This document shows positions 1 to 8,702 of a stretch of DNA of 44,806 bases, one piece after another. Position 1 is the first letter of the stretch, and each line of letters starts with the position of its first letter. Source of the DNA: Bacteroidales bacterium (GTDB lineage: Bacteria; Bacteroidota; Bacteroidia; Bacteroidales; P3). The notes under the pieces were generated by a model. The model ran no database searches. It was given only the letters and a program-made list of their open reading frames with translations, and was not told the DNA's origin. The stretch is from contig JAFVCE010000018.1 in NCBI GenBank assembly GCA_017479385.1, positions 1-44,806 of the forward strand, in the 5' to 3' direction. Made by a program: the position numbers and the translations under genes.

Positions 1-1
1 C

Positions 2-664
2 ACCACCTACAAGACCGTGAAAGCCGGCGCGCTGTGTGGCCAAGCCGAGTCGGCAACGATAGCCGACTGCCACGTCGACGGCCTTGCCATCGACGCCCCG
101 ACGGCCACGACCTACAACGTTGGCGGACTGGTCTACGAGCTGCGCAGCGCCACGGGCGAAGCCACGGTCGAAGACTGCACCACGCGCTTCGCGCTCGCCG
201 CCACGCTCGCGGGCAGCAACGGCTCGGTGGGCGGCATAGTGGCCGAGGTCACCTCGCCCACCAAAGCCATCGGCATAACACGCTGCTCGTCAACCACCGA
301 AGGGCCGGTCCTCGACGGCGGCTGCTCTCGCTTTGGCGGCATAGTGGCGCGCATAACCTCAGGCGGAACCCTGCCGCCGGTCACCATCGAAGGCTGCCAG
401 TGGGAGGGCGCGGCCGAACTGGGCTGCAGCGCCGCCATAATAGCGGGCGGACTGGTGGGCGAAAGCAGTCACCCGACCGTCCTCTCGAACAGCACCGCCG
501 CTGGTTCTATCATGCTGACAACCAGCAATATATCCAACGCTGCCGGCGGACTGATAGGCGCCGCCGCGCGAGGCAAATACACCCTCAGTGCCTCCACCGC
601 CACGGTCACCCTCACCGCCCCAGGCGGCACCACCTCGCCCACAGTAGCCAAAATCAACGGCTAA
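2..664 (+). CDS. GLUG-like repeat surface protein, 3' fragment
   Basis: The reading frame is open from the left edge, so this is the C-terminal part of a longer protein and no start codon should be assigned here. The visible 220 residues contain about five short degenerate repeats built on G-G-[LI]-V/I followed by a small strand and a Cys (for example NVGGLVYEL, SVGGIVAEV, RFGGIVARI, IAGGLVGES, AAGGLIGAA). This resembles GLUG-type beta-helix surface proteins, which are commonly exported. The composition is rich in Ala, Gly, Ser and Thr. No T9SS sorting domain is visible before the stop, and the protein ends soon after the last repeat. Extracellular location and an adhesive role are inferences from the repeat type; the signal sequence lies outside the window. 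Confidence 0.6.
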   Translation, partial: TTYKTVKAGALCGQAESATIADCHVDGLAIDAPTATTYNVGGLVYELRSATGEATVEDCTTRFALAATLAGSNGSVGGIVAEVTSPTKAIGITRCSSTTEGPVLDGGCSRFGGIVARITSGGTLPPVTIEGCQWEGAAELGCSAAIIAGGLVGESSHPTVLSNSTAAGSIMLTTSNISNAAGGLIGAAARGKYTLSASTATVTLTAPGGTTSPTVAKING

Positions 665-781
665 CAAAGTCGAGCAAGAGAACGTTAAAACACCCAAAAA
701 TCGCCACCCCCACACTACCCGCCGCCAGCCCCAAGAACGGCGGTCTGAATTCCCATGTCCAAATTCGAAAAAACGCCCCCT

Positions 782-871
782 GTAACAACCTGAAAATCAG
801 TACGAGGGAGGTATTAAAGAGGGGTTAAGGTCGTATTGAGGTCGAGCAACCCTTGATACAGAGCCACTTAC
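782..871 (+). repeat. 90-bp dispersed repeat, copy 1
   Basis: This copy aligns over 90 positions without gaps to the copies at 10124, 23755 and 33940. It begins GTAAC and ends CTTAC. The shared core (positions 33-64 of the element) reads TTAAAGAGGGGTTA, then A/G, then GGTCGTATTGAGGTCGA. The arms are partly inverted and more variable. It lies between two co-directional genes, about 120 bases upstream of the pcrA promoter. I do not recognise the family. Confidence 0.85.
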
Positions 872-992
872 ACCCCGATTTTCCCCCCTTTCTGCCCCCT
901 CGTTTTATCGGTTTTTCCCCAATGTGTGTCGCTTGCAGAAAGGCGCTTGCCGAGCCGTAAGCCTCTGATTTTGTTCTGTCGCAAAAAAATAT

Positions 993-1023
993 TTTGCCAC
1001 GTCGGCGAAAGTTCGTAACTTTG
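993..1023 (+). promoter_or_regulatory. Promoter of pcrA-dtd
   Basis: Bacteroidota-type promoter: TTTG at 993-996, a 19-base spacer, then TAACTTTG at 1016-1023. The predicted transcript start is about 45 bases before the pcrA start codon. Confidence 0.8.
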
Positions 1024-1072
1024 CAAATGATTAACCATTGTTCGAACAATAAAAAGCTATCCGTAAAGCCCG

Positions 1073-3388
1073 ATGAGCGAACTACTTGACCAACTGAACG
1101 AACCCCAACGCGAGGCAGCCGCATGCGTGGATGGCCCCGTGATGATTATTGCAGGCGCCGGCAGCGGCAAGACCCGCACACTGACCTATCGCATTGCCCA
1201 TTTGGTGGAATGTGGCGTCGACCCATTCAACATTCTGGCCCTTACTTTCACCAACAAGGCCGCCGGCGAGATGAAGGAACGCATCATGAAGCTGGTGGGG
1301 CCCGAGGCTCGCAACCTCTGGATGGGCACGTTCCACTCCATTTTTGCGCGTATCCTCCGCTCCGAGGCCACCAAGCTGGGCTACATTGCAAGTTTTACCA
1401 TCTACGACAGCGACGACAGCAAGAACGTGGTGAAGCAGATAATCAAGCAGCTCAACCTCGAGCCCAAGGTCTACAATCCCTCGTTCGTCATGGGCCGTAT
1501 CTCGATGGCCAAAAGCAACCTCATCTCGCCCGAAGACTATGCCAACAACCCCGAGATTATGCAGAGCGACCAAACGGCTCGCAAGCCCCAGATAAGCACC
1601 ATCTATCGGCTCTACAACCAGCGCCTGCGCAACGCTATGGCCATGGACTTCGACGACCTGCTGTTCAACATGAACATCCTTCTGCGCGATTTTCCCGAGG
1701 TGTTGGTTAAGTATCAAAACCGCTTTCGCTATATCATGGTCGACGAGTATCAAGACACTAACTACGCTCAGTATCTGATTGTTAAGAAGCTGGCTGCTCG
1801 CTTCCAAAACATCTGCGTGGTGGGCGACGACGCTCAGAGCATCTACGCTTTTCGCGGTGCAAATATACAAAATATTTTTAATTTCAGACGAGATTATCCA
1901 AATTTGCACCTTTTTAAATTGGAACAAAACTACCGTTCGACCCAAAACATAGTGGGTGCGGCAAACTCCATCATAGCCCAAAATCGCGAGCAGATAAAGA
2001 AAGAGGTGTGGACAGAAAACGCTAAAGGTGAGCCCATTACGCTCATGCGTGCCGCCGACGAGCGCGACGAAGGCCGTCAGGTGGCCGACTCGATAATGGC
2101 TACCCGGCTCGACGAAGATTTGGACTATAAAGATTTTGCCATTCTCTACCGCACCAACATTCAGAGCCGCGCCGTCGAGGAAGCCCTGCGCAAAATGAAC
2201 ATCCCCTATCGAATCTACCAGGGCATCTCTTTCTACGGCCGCAAAGAAATCAAAGACGTGTTGGCCTATATGAGGCTGGTGGTCAATAACCACGACGACG
2301 AGTCGCTGCTGCGCATCATCAACTTGCCACCACGCGGAATTGGGCAAACCACGATGGACAAGATACGCACCGCCGCTGCCGATAACGACGTGTCTATCAA
2401 TACGGTACTCGAAAATATTCAGCAGTTTGACCTCGGCATCAGTGCCTCGACCACTACCAAAATCGAGGACTTCATGGTCATGATTAAGCGCTTCTCGGCC
2501 ACGATGATGAACATCGATGCCTTCACTCTGGCCAAACAAATAGTATACAATTCTGGACTGCTCACCATGCTCCGCAACGACGATGACCCCGAAAACGCCA
2601 ACCGAATCGAGAACATCGAAGAATTGCTCAATGGTGTGCAAGAATTTTGTGAAAAAGAGGACGAAATCACCCCCGAGGAGCAACTTGAAGGAGGGACCGA
2701 AGCCAAGCCATTCCGAACCCTCGACGAGTTCCTTCAACAGGTGCTTCTGCTCACCTCGGAAGATAAGGATAAAGAAAATCCTAACAAGGTGAGTCTCATG
2801 ACTATACATGCCGCCAAGGGCTTGGAATTTCCCTGCGTGTATGTGGTTGGGATGGAGGAAAACCTCTTTCCCTCGTTGCTCTCAATCTCGTCGCGCCAAG
2901 AATTGGAGGAGGAGCGCAGATTGTTCTATGTGGCCGTCACCCGCGCCGAGCGTCACCTCACACTCAGCTACGCCATGACGCGCTACCAGTACGGCTCCGC
3001 TTCGTGCCAAGATATGAGCCGCTTTGTCGAGGAGATAGACAGCTCATATATACGTATGCCAGCCACCAAGCGCTCGCCGTTCCCCTCGCCAGGCAGTTTC
3101 CCACGCGCATTTACCGCCGTAGGCAAACCGGCTGCGACACAACCACAGTTCAAAAAACGTGCACCAGCCGCCCCAATCCAGCCCAAAGGGCCCACGATGG
3201 CCAATCCTCCGGCCGAGATTGGGCGCATTCAGGCCGGTATGAAGGTGGAACACAGTAAGTTTGGTACGGGCAAAGTGCTCAACGTCGAGGGTAGTGGCGA
3301 CTCGCGCAAAGCTACCGTCTTCTTCGACGGCGTGGGCAACAAGCAGCTGCTGCTGAAGTTTGCAAAATTAACCATAGTAGAGGAGTAG
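1073..3388 (+). CDS. pcrA: UvrD/PcrA-type ATP-dependent DNA helicase
   Basis: A superfamily 1A 3'-to-5' DNA helicase for nucleotide excision and mismatch repair and for clearing replication blocks in the cytoplasm. All helicase motifs are readable: Walker A GAGSGKT at residues 28-34, Walker B VDEYQDT near 223-229, motif III GDDAQSIYAFRGA near 252, motif IV LEQNYRST, motif V with TIHAAKGLEF near 577, and motif VI VAVTRAERH near 620. The C-terminal 50 residues (GMKVEHSKFGTGKV onward) form the Tudor-like domain of PcrA/UvrD proteins that binds RNA polymerase. Length (771 aa) is normal. dtd starts 6 bases after the stop, so the two are probably co-transcribed. A short AT-rich stretch inside the gene (about 1856-1920) stands out against the GC-rich remainder. 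Confidence 0.95.
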   Translation: MSELLDQLNEPQREAAACVDGPVMIIAGAGSGKTRTLTYRIAHLVECGVDPFNILALTFTNKAAGEMKERIMKLVGPEARNLWMGTFHSIFARILRSEATKLGYIASFTIYDSDDSKNVVKQIIKQLNLEPKVYNPSFVMGRISMAKSNLISPEDYANNPEIMQSDQTARKPQISTIYRLYNQRLRNAMAMDFDDLLFNMNILLRDFPEVLVKYQNRFRYIMVDEYQDTNYAQYLIVKKLAARFQNICVVGDDAQSIYAFRGANIQNIFNFRRDYPNLHLFKLEQNYRSTQNIVGAANSIIAQNREQIKKEVWTENAKGEPITLMRAADERDEGRQVADSIMATRLDEDLDYKDFAILYRTNIQSRAVEEALRKMNIPYRIYQGISFYGRKEIKDVLAYMRLVVNNHDDESLLRIINLPPRGIGQTTMDKIRTAAADNDVSINTVLENIQQFDLGISASTTTKIEDFMVMIKRFSATMMNIDAFTLAKQIVYNSGLLTMLRNDDDPENANRIENIEELLNGVQEFCEKEDEITPEEQLEGGTEAKPFRTLDEFLQQVLLLTSEDKDKENPNKVSLMTIHAAKGLEFPCVYVVGMEENLFPSLLSISSRQELEEERRLFYVAVTRAERHLTLSYAMTRYQYGSASCQDMSRFVEEIDSSYIRMPATKRSPFPSPGSFPRAFTAVGKPAATQPQFKKRAPAAPIQPKGPTMANPPAEIGRIQAGMKVEHSKFGTGKVLNVEGSGDSRKATVFFDGVGNKQLLLKFAKLTIVEE

Positions 3389-3394
3389 CCTGCA

Positions 3395-3853
3395 ATGAGA
3401 GTTGTGATACAGCGCGTTAGCCGCGCCTCGGTGAGTGTTGGTGGCGAAGAGAAGGGCCGCATAGGTCGCGGAATGGCCATACTTGTTGGCGTGTGCGACC
3501 AAGATGGCGATGAAGACATAGAGTACCTTTGCCAAAAAATTGTCAAACTGCGTATTTTCCCCGACGCAGATGGGGTGATGAATCTACCACTAACGGCTGT
3601 CGATGGCGCCAATGTTCTGGTGGTGAGCCAGTTCACGCTGATGGCATCGACGCGCAAGGGCAATCGGCCCAGCTACATCCGCGCTTCGCGTCCCGAGGTG
3701 GCAGTGCCGCTCTACGAGCGCTTTGTTTCGCGTCTGGCCGAATTGTTGGGGCACAACATCCCGACCGGTGTTTTCGGAGCCGATATGCAGCTCGAGCTGG
3801 TCAACGACGGCCCAGTGACCATTATCATCGACTCGCACGAGCGCGACTTTTGA
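3395..3853 (+). CDS. dtd: D-aminoacyl-tRNA deacylase
   Basis: This enzyme hydrolyses D-aminoacyl-tRNA (and Gly-tRNA-Ala in this family), a chiral proofreading step in translation. Conserved DTD segments are present: the SQFTL motif with its catalytic Thr near residue 81, KGNRPSY, and the C-terminal NDGPVTI segment corresponding to the Gly-cisPro motif that excludes L-amino acids. At 152 aa the length is typical. The ATG lies six bases behind the pcrA stop; a purine-rich AGAGGAG overlapping the pcrA end could act as a ribosome-binding site. No separate promoter is visible. Confidence 0.93.
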   Translation: MRVVIQRVSRASVSVGGEEKGRIGRGMAILVGVCDQDGDEDIEYLCQKIVKLRIFPDADGVMNLPLTAVDGANVLVVSQFTLMASTRKGNRPSYIRASRPEVAVPLYERFVSRLAELLGHNIPTGVFGADMQLELVNDGPVTIIIDSHERDF

Positions 3854-3916
3854 GGCGATTATGTCTGAGGTGACGAATTTTTTGCCCAGACAGGCCGAAT
3901 TTTCAAAAAAAATATG

Positions 3917-3924
3917 TAAATTTG
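3917..3924 (+). promoter_or_regulatory. -7 element of ribD promoter
   Basis: TAAATTTG lies 12 bases before the ribD ATG, implying a very short 5' leader. No clear TTTG was found at the expected upstream spacing. Confidence 0.55.
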
Positions 3925-3935
3925 CATTTTGAATT

Positions 3936-4859
3936 ATGAACACCAACGCCGACATCGTCTATATGCGCCGCTGCTTGCAACTGGCTGCTTCGGGGCTGGG
4001 CCGAGTGAGACCTAACCCGCTGGTTGGCTGCGTGGTGGTGCGCGACGGGCAAGTGCTCTCCGAAGGATTTCACCAAGAGTATGGCCACAACCACGCCGAG
4101 CGCAACGCCCTCATGCGAGCAGGCGATTTTGCTGGCGCTACGCTCTACGTAAATCTCGAGCCATGTTCGCACTATGGCAAAACGCCGCCCTGCGCCGACC
4201 TCGTGGTGGAACGCGGCATAAAGCGGGTGGTGTGTTGCAACGACGACCCCAACCCACTGGTCTCGGGCCGTGGTTTTGAACGTCTCGAAAAGGATGGAAT
4301 AGAGGTGGTTCGCCACCTGCTTTGCGACGAGGGCCGTATGCTCAACAGGCGTTTCTTCACATTTATGGAAAAACGTCGACCATATGTGATACTCAAATGG
4401 GCCGAAAGCGCCGACGGCTACCTCGCGCCGGCCAACATCGGTCAGCGTTACTGGATTACCACGCCGCAACAGGACCGCCTCAACCACCGCTGGCGCACCG
4501 AGGAGGCTGCCATCCTCGTTGGCAGCGCAACCTACCTCTGCGACAACCCCTCGCTCACCGCTCGCCATTTTTGTGGGCCTCAACCGCAACCCATTGTACT
4601 CGACCGTCGAGGCCGACTCGCTAAATTGCCAGAAGGGTGGATTGGATTGCAGCAACCAACTGTTAGCCAGGTGCTTGATGAACTCTACCACCTCAAAATA
4701 CAGTCTGTCATAGTCGAGGGTGGGCGCCAGGTGCTCGATGCTTTTCTCGCCACTGGGCTATACGACGAGGTGCGCGTGCTGCGCGGCCCCGAACTCCTCG
4801 GCGGTGGACTCAAAGCCCCGGCCATACCCGCTGGTTCGACCGTAATAATGCCTTCTTAA
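3936..4859 (+). CDS. ribD: Riboflavin biosynthesis protein RibD (deaminase-reductase)
   Basis: Bifunctional cytoplasmic enzyme that deaminates 2,5-diamino-6-ribosylamino-4(3H)-pyrimidinone 5'-phosphate and then reduces the ribosyl side chain, the second and third steps of riboflavin synthesis. The N-terminal deaminase shows the zinc ligands H53 (HAE, with E55 as proton shuttle), C77 (PCSHYGKTPPC) and C86. The C-terminal half has the reductase signature (KWAESADGY and VIVEGGRQVLDAF). At 307 aa it is on the short side for RibD because the reductase domain is compact, but no motif appears lost. ribH of the same pathway lies about 3.4 kb downstream with unrelated genes in between, so the pathway is dispersed. 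Confidence 0.93.
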   Translation: MNTNADIVYMRRCLQLAASGLGRVRPNPLVGCVVVRDGQVLSEGFHQEYGHNHAERNALMRAGDFAGATLYVNLEPCSHYGKTPPCADLVVERGIKRVVCCNDDPNPLVSGRGFERLEKDGIEVVRHLLCDEGRMLNRRFFTFMEKRRPYVILKWAESADGYLAPANIGQRYWITTPQQDRLNHRWRTEEAAILVGSATYLCDNPSLTARHFCGPQPQPIVLDRRGRLAKLPEGWIGLQQPTVSQVLDELYHLKIQSVIVEGGRQVLDAFLATGLYDEVRVLRGPELLGGGLKAPAIPAGSTVIMPS

Positions 4860-4878
4860 CCACCAACATCAGGCCACC

Positions 4879-5481
4879 ATGTTCGACGATACCTACCGCA
4901 CCATCACCGCCCCAGCCGAGGGCCTCTATAAAGAAAAAGGCAGCAAATTTTTGGCCTTTGCGCACCCTGTGGCCACGGTCGAGGAGGTGAAAGTTGTACT
5001 CGACGAGCTGCGCAAAACCTATTTCGACGCGCGCCACCACTGCTACGCGTACATCCTCGGGCCACGCAAGGATGCCTATCGCGTCAACGACGACGGCGAG
5101 CCCTCTGGCACAGGCGGCCGCCCCATCCACGGCCAGTTGCTCAGTGCCGACCTTACCAACACGCTCGTTGTTGTGGTGCGCTATTTCGGCGGCGTGCTGC
5201 TCGGCGCATCTGGCTTGGCCAACGCTTACAAAACGGCCGCGCGCGACGCTATTGCCCACGCCACCATCGTGGAGCGAACAATAGACATCCGTTACCGCCT
5301 CGCTTTCGAATATGCGCTGATGAACGACGTTATGCGGGTGCTCAAAGACTTTGGCCTCAAACCCCTCTCGCAAAAGTTCGACCTCGACTGCAGCCTCGAA
5401 GTCGAAGTGCGGCAAAGCCAAAGTGTGCGACTCTACGACACACTAACCAAAATCCGTGGCGTTAAAGTGCTGGTTTTGTAG
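4879..5481 (+). CDS. yigZ: YigZ/IMPACT family protein
   Basis: Member of the UPF0029 (Impact N-terminal) family, conserved in bacteria and eukaryotes. The core motifs are evident: KGSKFLAFAHP near the N-terminus, ARHHCYAYILG, DDGEPSGTGGRPI, and VVVVRYFGGVLLGASGLANAY. A C-terminal UPF0029-type alpha/beta domain follows. Length (200 aa) is typical. Eukaryotic IMPACT regulates GCN2 signalling; the bacterial role is not settled, and nothing here decides it. It starts 19 bases after ribD with no separate promoter visible, so it is probably read through from ribD. Confidence 0.9.
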   Translation: MFDDTYRTITAPAEGLYKEKGSKFLAFAHPVATVEEVKVVLDELRKTYFDARHHCYAYILGPRKDAYRVNDDGEPSGTGGRPIHGQLLSADLTNTLVVVVRYFGGVLLGASGLANAYKTAARDAIAHATIVERTIDIRYRLAFEYALMNDVMRVLKDFGLKPLSQKFDLDCSLEVEVRQSQSVRLYDTLTKIRGVKVLVL

Positions 5482-5543
5482 CCTTCGTCTCAAAATAAAA
5501 TAGGGAAGAGCAAAAAAAAATCGACACATCCAACTTTTTTTCG

Positions 5544-5551
5544 TAATTTTG
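5544..5551 (+). promoter_or_regulatory. -7 element giving a near-leaderless rsgA transcript
   Basis: TAATTTTG ends only five bases before the GTG start codon of rsgA. With the usual few bases between this box and the transcript start, the mRNA would begin at or next to the start codon. Confidence 0.6.
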
Positions 5552-5556
5552 CAGTC

Positions 5557-6489
5557 GTGAACGGACTTGTAATACGAACCACAGGCAGCTGGTACCGAGT
5601 GCTCAACGCCGACGGAACGACCGTCGACTGTAGGCTTCGTGGCAACTACCGCTTGCGTGGCAACAAACAAACCAACCCCATTGCTGTGGGCGACCACGTC
5701 GTTTTTGACCTTCAGGACGATGATACTGGCGTTATTACCGATGTTGCCGACCGTTCCAACTACATTGTGCGCCGCGCTACCAAACTCTCGAAGCAAACCC
5801 ACGTCATTGCAGCCAACATCGACCTCCTTTGCATAGTGGCCACCCTCGCCGCCCCGCGCACCTCGACCGGCTTCATAGACCGCCTGCTCGTCACCGCCGA
5901 GGCCTACCACATTCCGGCCTGCGTTGTCTTTAATAAAGTCGACCTCGTTGATGCCGACCTCGCGCCGCTACTCGACCAAACAGCCGCCATCTATACCGAG
6001 GCGGGCTACCCGGTGCTCTACACCTCGGCCATTACCGGCGCAGGTCTCGACACGCTTGCCGCCCTCATTACAGGACGAACGGTGCTCTTTTCTGGCCACT
6101 CTGGAGTGGGCAAATCGGCCCTGCTCAACGCCCTCGACCCGACGCTCGACCTCCGTGTGGGCAACATATCAGACTGGTCGCTAAAAGGTCGCCACACCAC
6201 CACTTTCGCCGAAATACACCCCGTGAACCTACCCAACCATTCGGGCCAAACTTTCCTAATAGACACGCCGGGTATAAAAGAATTTGGCATGGTCGACTTC
6301 ACCGTTCAAGAGCTCTCGCACTTCTTTCCAGAGATGAAGGCTGTGCTCCACGACTGCCGCTTTGCCAACTGCACCCACCGCCACGAGCCCGGCTGCGCGG
6401 TAAAAGCTGCCGTCGAGGCCGGAACCATCAATCCCGACCGCTACGTCAACTACCTCTCTATTTCCGACCAAATAATTGCCGACCAATGA
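5557..6489 (+). CDS. rsgA: Ribosome small-subunit-dependent GTPase RsgA
   Basis: Circularly permuted GTPase that helps late maturation of the 30S subunit. The motifs come in the permuted order expected for RsgA: G4 NKVD at residues 126-129, then the P-loop GHSGVGKS at 180-187, then DTPG at 236-239. An N-terminal OB fold covers roughly residues 1-70. The C-terminal zinc site is C267, C272, H274 and C280. The start is GTG at 5557: the sequence MNGLVIRTTGSWYRV fits the family N-terminus and no better start exists. The last four bases overlap folK (ATGA), indicating translational coupling. Confidence 0.95.
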   Translation: MNGLVIRTTGSWYRVLNADGTTVDCRLRGNYRLRGNKQTNPIAVGDHVVFDLQDDDTGVITDVADRSNYIVRRATKLSKQTHVIAANIDLLCIVATLAAPRTSTGFIDRLLVTAEAYHIPACVVFNKVDLVDADLAPLLDQTAAIYTEAGYPVLYTSAITGAGLDTLAALITGRTVLFSGHSGVGKSALLNALDPTLDLRVGNISDWSLKGRHTTTFAEIHPVNLPNHSGQTFLIDTPGIKEFGMVDFTVQELSHFFPEMKAVLHDCRFANCTHRHEPGCAVKAAVEAGTINPDRYVNYLSISDQIIADQ

Positions 6490-7013
6490 CCGCCCAACCC
6501 ACCACACGCGCAGCCCTGTTGCTGGGTGGAAATATGGGCGACACCGCCACTCTGCTCGCCCAAGCCCGAGACAGACTCGAGGCCCGTGGGCTGAAAATCG
6601 AAGCCTGCTCGTCGCTATACGAAACAGAGCCCTGGGGGATGGAATCGACACAAAACTTTATAAACCAGGCTGTTATTGTTGGCTCTGTGCTCGACGCTCA
6701 CACCCTCCTCGGCCACACACAGGCCGTCGAGGCCAGCTTGGGCAAGACGATGGCCGCGCCGCGGTTCGACAGCCGTGGCAACCGCCTCTACGCCTCGCGT
6801 CCAATCGATATAGACATCATCTTCTTTGGCAACGAAGTGGTTGACGAGCCCACGCTGCACGTGCCCCATCCGCGAATGCACCTGCGTCGGTTCGTACTCG
6901 AACCGTTGGCCGAGGTGGCCCCACAGTGGCGCCACCCGCTGCTGGGCCAAACTGTGGCCGAACTGCTTGCAAACTGCCCCGATAGCGGCACCGCCACCCG
7001 CCTCGAAAACTGA
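6486..7013 (+). CDS. folK: 6-hydroxymethyl-7,8-dihydropterin pyrophosphokinase
   Basis: HPPK transfers pyrophosphate from ATP to hydroxymethyl-dihydropterin in folate synthesis. Visible signatures are GGNMGD near residue 14, SSLYETEPWG (42-51), QNFINQAV and RPIDIDIIFF, where D108 and D110 are the magnesium ligands, followed by VPHPRMHLRRFVLEPLAE. Length (175 aa) is normal for the single-domain enzyme. It overlaps rsgA by four bases. Confidence 0.95.
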   Translation: MTAQPTTRAALLLGGNMGDTATLLAQARDRLEARGLKIEACSSLYETEPWGMESTQNFINQAVIVGSVLDAHTLLGHTQAVEASLGKTMAAPRFDSRGNRLYASRPIDIDIIFFGNEVVDEPTLHVPHPRMHLRRFVLEPLAEVAPQWRHPLLGQTVAELLANCPDSGTATRLEN

Positions 7014-7071
7014 AAAACAGGCCAAAAAACAAATTTTTTGCCTCGTTTCCTCGTATGTCAATTATTTTATG

Positions 7072-7079
7072 TAATTTTG
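7072..7079 (+). promoter_or_regulatory. -7 element upstream of the CNNM/CBS gene
   Basis: TAATTTTG lies 22 bases before the start codon. A TTTC at 7046-7049 could serve as a weak upstream element. Confidence 0.55.
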
Positions 7080-7101
7080 CACAGTTTTTTAAGATAAAGA
7101 A

Positions 7102-8160
7102 ATGACGCTTCTGCTGCTTTTCCTGTTTGGCGCAATGGCCATATCGTTCTTGTGTTCGGTGTTGGAATCGACGCTTATGTCGACTCCACTCTCTTTCATC
7201 ACCATGCGCGAGGACGAAGGCTACAAACCCGCCACCCGCTTCAAGAGCTACAAAACCGACAACGCCCGCCCCATAGCCGCCATACTGTCGCTCAACACAA
7301 TTGCCAACACCATAGGCGCTGCCGGCGTGGGCCGCCAAGCTACCCTCGTTTTTGGCAGCGAGTGGTTCGGACTCATCTCGGCCATAACCACCATTCTCAT
7401 ACTCATCTTCTCCGAAATCATTCCCAAAACCATCGGCACCAAACATTGGAAACAGCTTATGGGCTTCACGGCAGGCACCATTCGGGTGCTAATCACGGTG
7501 CTCTTCCCCGTGGTGTGGCTTATCGAAAAATTTACCAACATCGTGGCCGACGACGAGCAGGAAGCCGCCGCTGTGAGTCGCGAAGAGGTGGCCGCTATGG
7601 CCGATGTGGGCGAGGACGAAGGCGTGATTGACGAAGACGAAAACAAGATAATTCAAAACGTCATTAAACTGGGCGACGTGAAGTGCTACGACGTGATGAC
7701 CCCACGTGTGGTGGCCGCCACCGCGCCCGAGTCGATGACCTTGCGCCAGTTCTATAAAGAACAGGAATACAGCCACTTCTCGCGCATTCCTATCTATGCC
7801 GATGAGGAGGACTTCCTAACCGGTTACGTGCTGCGCAGCGAGGCGCTCGAAGAACTGGCCGAGGACCATTTTAGCAAAACTTTGGCCGACATAAAGCGCC
7901 CCATACCTCTCTTCAACGAGGAGATGTCGGTGGCCGACATTTGGGACTCGCTCCTCAAACACAAGGAGCAAATTGCAGGCATTATCGACGAGTACGGCTC
8001 GTTCCAGGGCATTATCACGCTCGAAGACATAATCGAAACCATCTTCGGCCTCGAAATCATCGACGAAAGCGACGCCGTGAGCGATATGCAGCAGTATGCC
8101 CGCGAGCGTTGGATGCAGCGCCAAAACCGCTTCAAAGCCATCACCCTGCCCGACGAGTAG
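7102..8160 (+). CDS. CNNM (DUF21) and CBS-domain membrane protein
   Basis: Integral membrane protein of the CNNM/CorB family, associated in other bacteria with magnesium or other cation export. The N-terminal 160 or so residues form the DUF21 transmembrane region, starting with a hydrophobic MTLLLLFLFGAMAIS helix and including a conserved SEIIPKTIG stretch. An acidic linker (ADVGEDEGVIDEDE) leads to a pair of CBS domains at about residues 200-325, ending with the DEYGSFQGIITLEDIIETIFG segment. It lacks the extra C-terminal CorC/HlyC transporter-associated domain found in longer relatives such as GldE, so I do not call it gldE. Cation transport is a family-based inference. Confidence 0.85.
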   Translation: MTLLLLFLFGAMAISFLCSVLESTLMSTPLSFITMREDEGYKPATRFKSYKTDNARPIAAILSLNTIANTIGAAGVGRQATLVFGSEWFGLISAITTILILIFSEIIPKTIGTKHWKQLMGFTAGTIRVLITVLFPVVWLIEKFTNIVADDEQEAAAVSREEVAAMADVGEDEGVIDEDENKIIQNVIKLGDVKCYDVMTPRVVAATAPESMTLRQFYKEQEYSHFSRIPIYADEEDFLTGYVLRSEALEELAEDHFSKTLADIKRPIPLFNEEMSVADIWDSLLKHKEQIAGIIDEYGSFQGIITLEDIIETIFGLEIIDESDAVSDMQQYARERWMQRQNRFKAITLPDE

Positions 8161-8210
8161 GCTTGCTCGCATAATTACTTAAATCACTCAAAATCAATGT
8201 TTCAGAACCA

Positions 8211-8702
8211 ATGAAAAAGACCAACCTCTCCGACTATGACCCCACCCTCATACCAGACGGCTCGCAAATGCGCATTGCCGTTGTTGCAGCCGAATGGAAC
8301 CCCGAAGTGACCACCCCCATGCTCGAGGGCGCCCTGCAAACCCTGGCCGAACACGGCGCGAAAGACATCACTGTGTGCCACGTGCCGGGCACCTACGAGC
8401 TGAGCTTTGCCGCCCACCGCCTCGCCTCGCACCCCGACATCGATGCCGTTATTGCCATCGGCTGCGTAATTCAAGGCGAGACGCGCCACTTCGACTTCAT
8501 CTGCCAAGCCGTGGCGCAGGGCCTCACCAACGCCTCGCTACAAACGGGTAAGCCCGTCATTTTCAGCGTTCTGACAACCAATACCATGCAGCAAGCCCTC
8601 GACCGCGCCGGTGGCAAGCATGGCAACAAAGGCGTCGAAGGAGCCGTTACGGCCCTCAAGATGTGCCGCTTTGCGCAACAATACCAAACCTCAGAGCCAT
8701 GA
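8211..8702 (+). CDS. ribH: 6,7-dimethyl-8-ribityllumazine synthase
   Basis: Condenses the ribityl pyrimidine product of RibD and its phosphatase with 3,4-dihydroxy-2-butanone 4-phosphate, the penultimate step in riboflavin synthesis. The family pattern is complete: AAEWNPEVT for substrate binding, the PGTYELSFAA loop near residue 59, the catalytic H93 within GETRHFDFIC, and the C-terminal NKGVEGAVTALKM helix. The 163-residue length is typical of shell-forming lumazine synthases. It follows the CNNM gene by 50 bases and overlaps fmt by four bases (ATGA). Confidence 0.95.
   Translation: MKKTNLSDYDPTLIPDGSQMRIAVVAAEWNPEVTTPMLEGALQTLAEHGAKDITVCHVPGTYELSFAAHRLASHPDIDAVIAIGCVIQGETRHFDFICQAVAQGLTNASLQTGKPVIFSVLTTNTMQQALDRAGGKHGNKGVEGAVTALKMCRFAQQYQTSEP

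Larger units (their letters stand above)
665..1072. other. Gene-free gap of 408 bases
   Basis: This gap holds one copy of the 90-bp dispersed repeat (782-871) and the pcrA promoter (993-1023). A weak GC inverted pair (CCGCC...GGCGG near 720-745) lies after the preceding gene but has no clear T-tract, so I do not call it a terminator. I see no plausible coding sequence. Confidence 0.7.

Noticed and set aside
782-871. The 90-bp element as an insertion-sequence remnant
   Set aside because: There is no transposase fragment, the length is identical in all copies, and the centre is the conserved part.
1082-2809. Long open frame on the minus strand opposite pcrA
   Set aside because: It mirrors the helicase codon bias; it has no recognisable domain or promoter, and the plus-strand gene is certain.
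8663-8698. 12-residue upstream extension of fmt
   Set aside because: The family N-terminus MKIVFFGTPDFAV begins at 8699 with an ATGA overlap.
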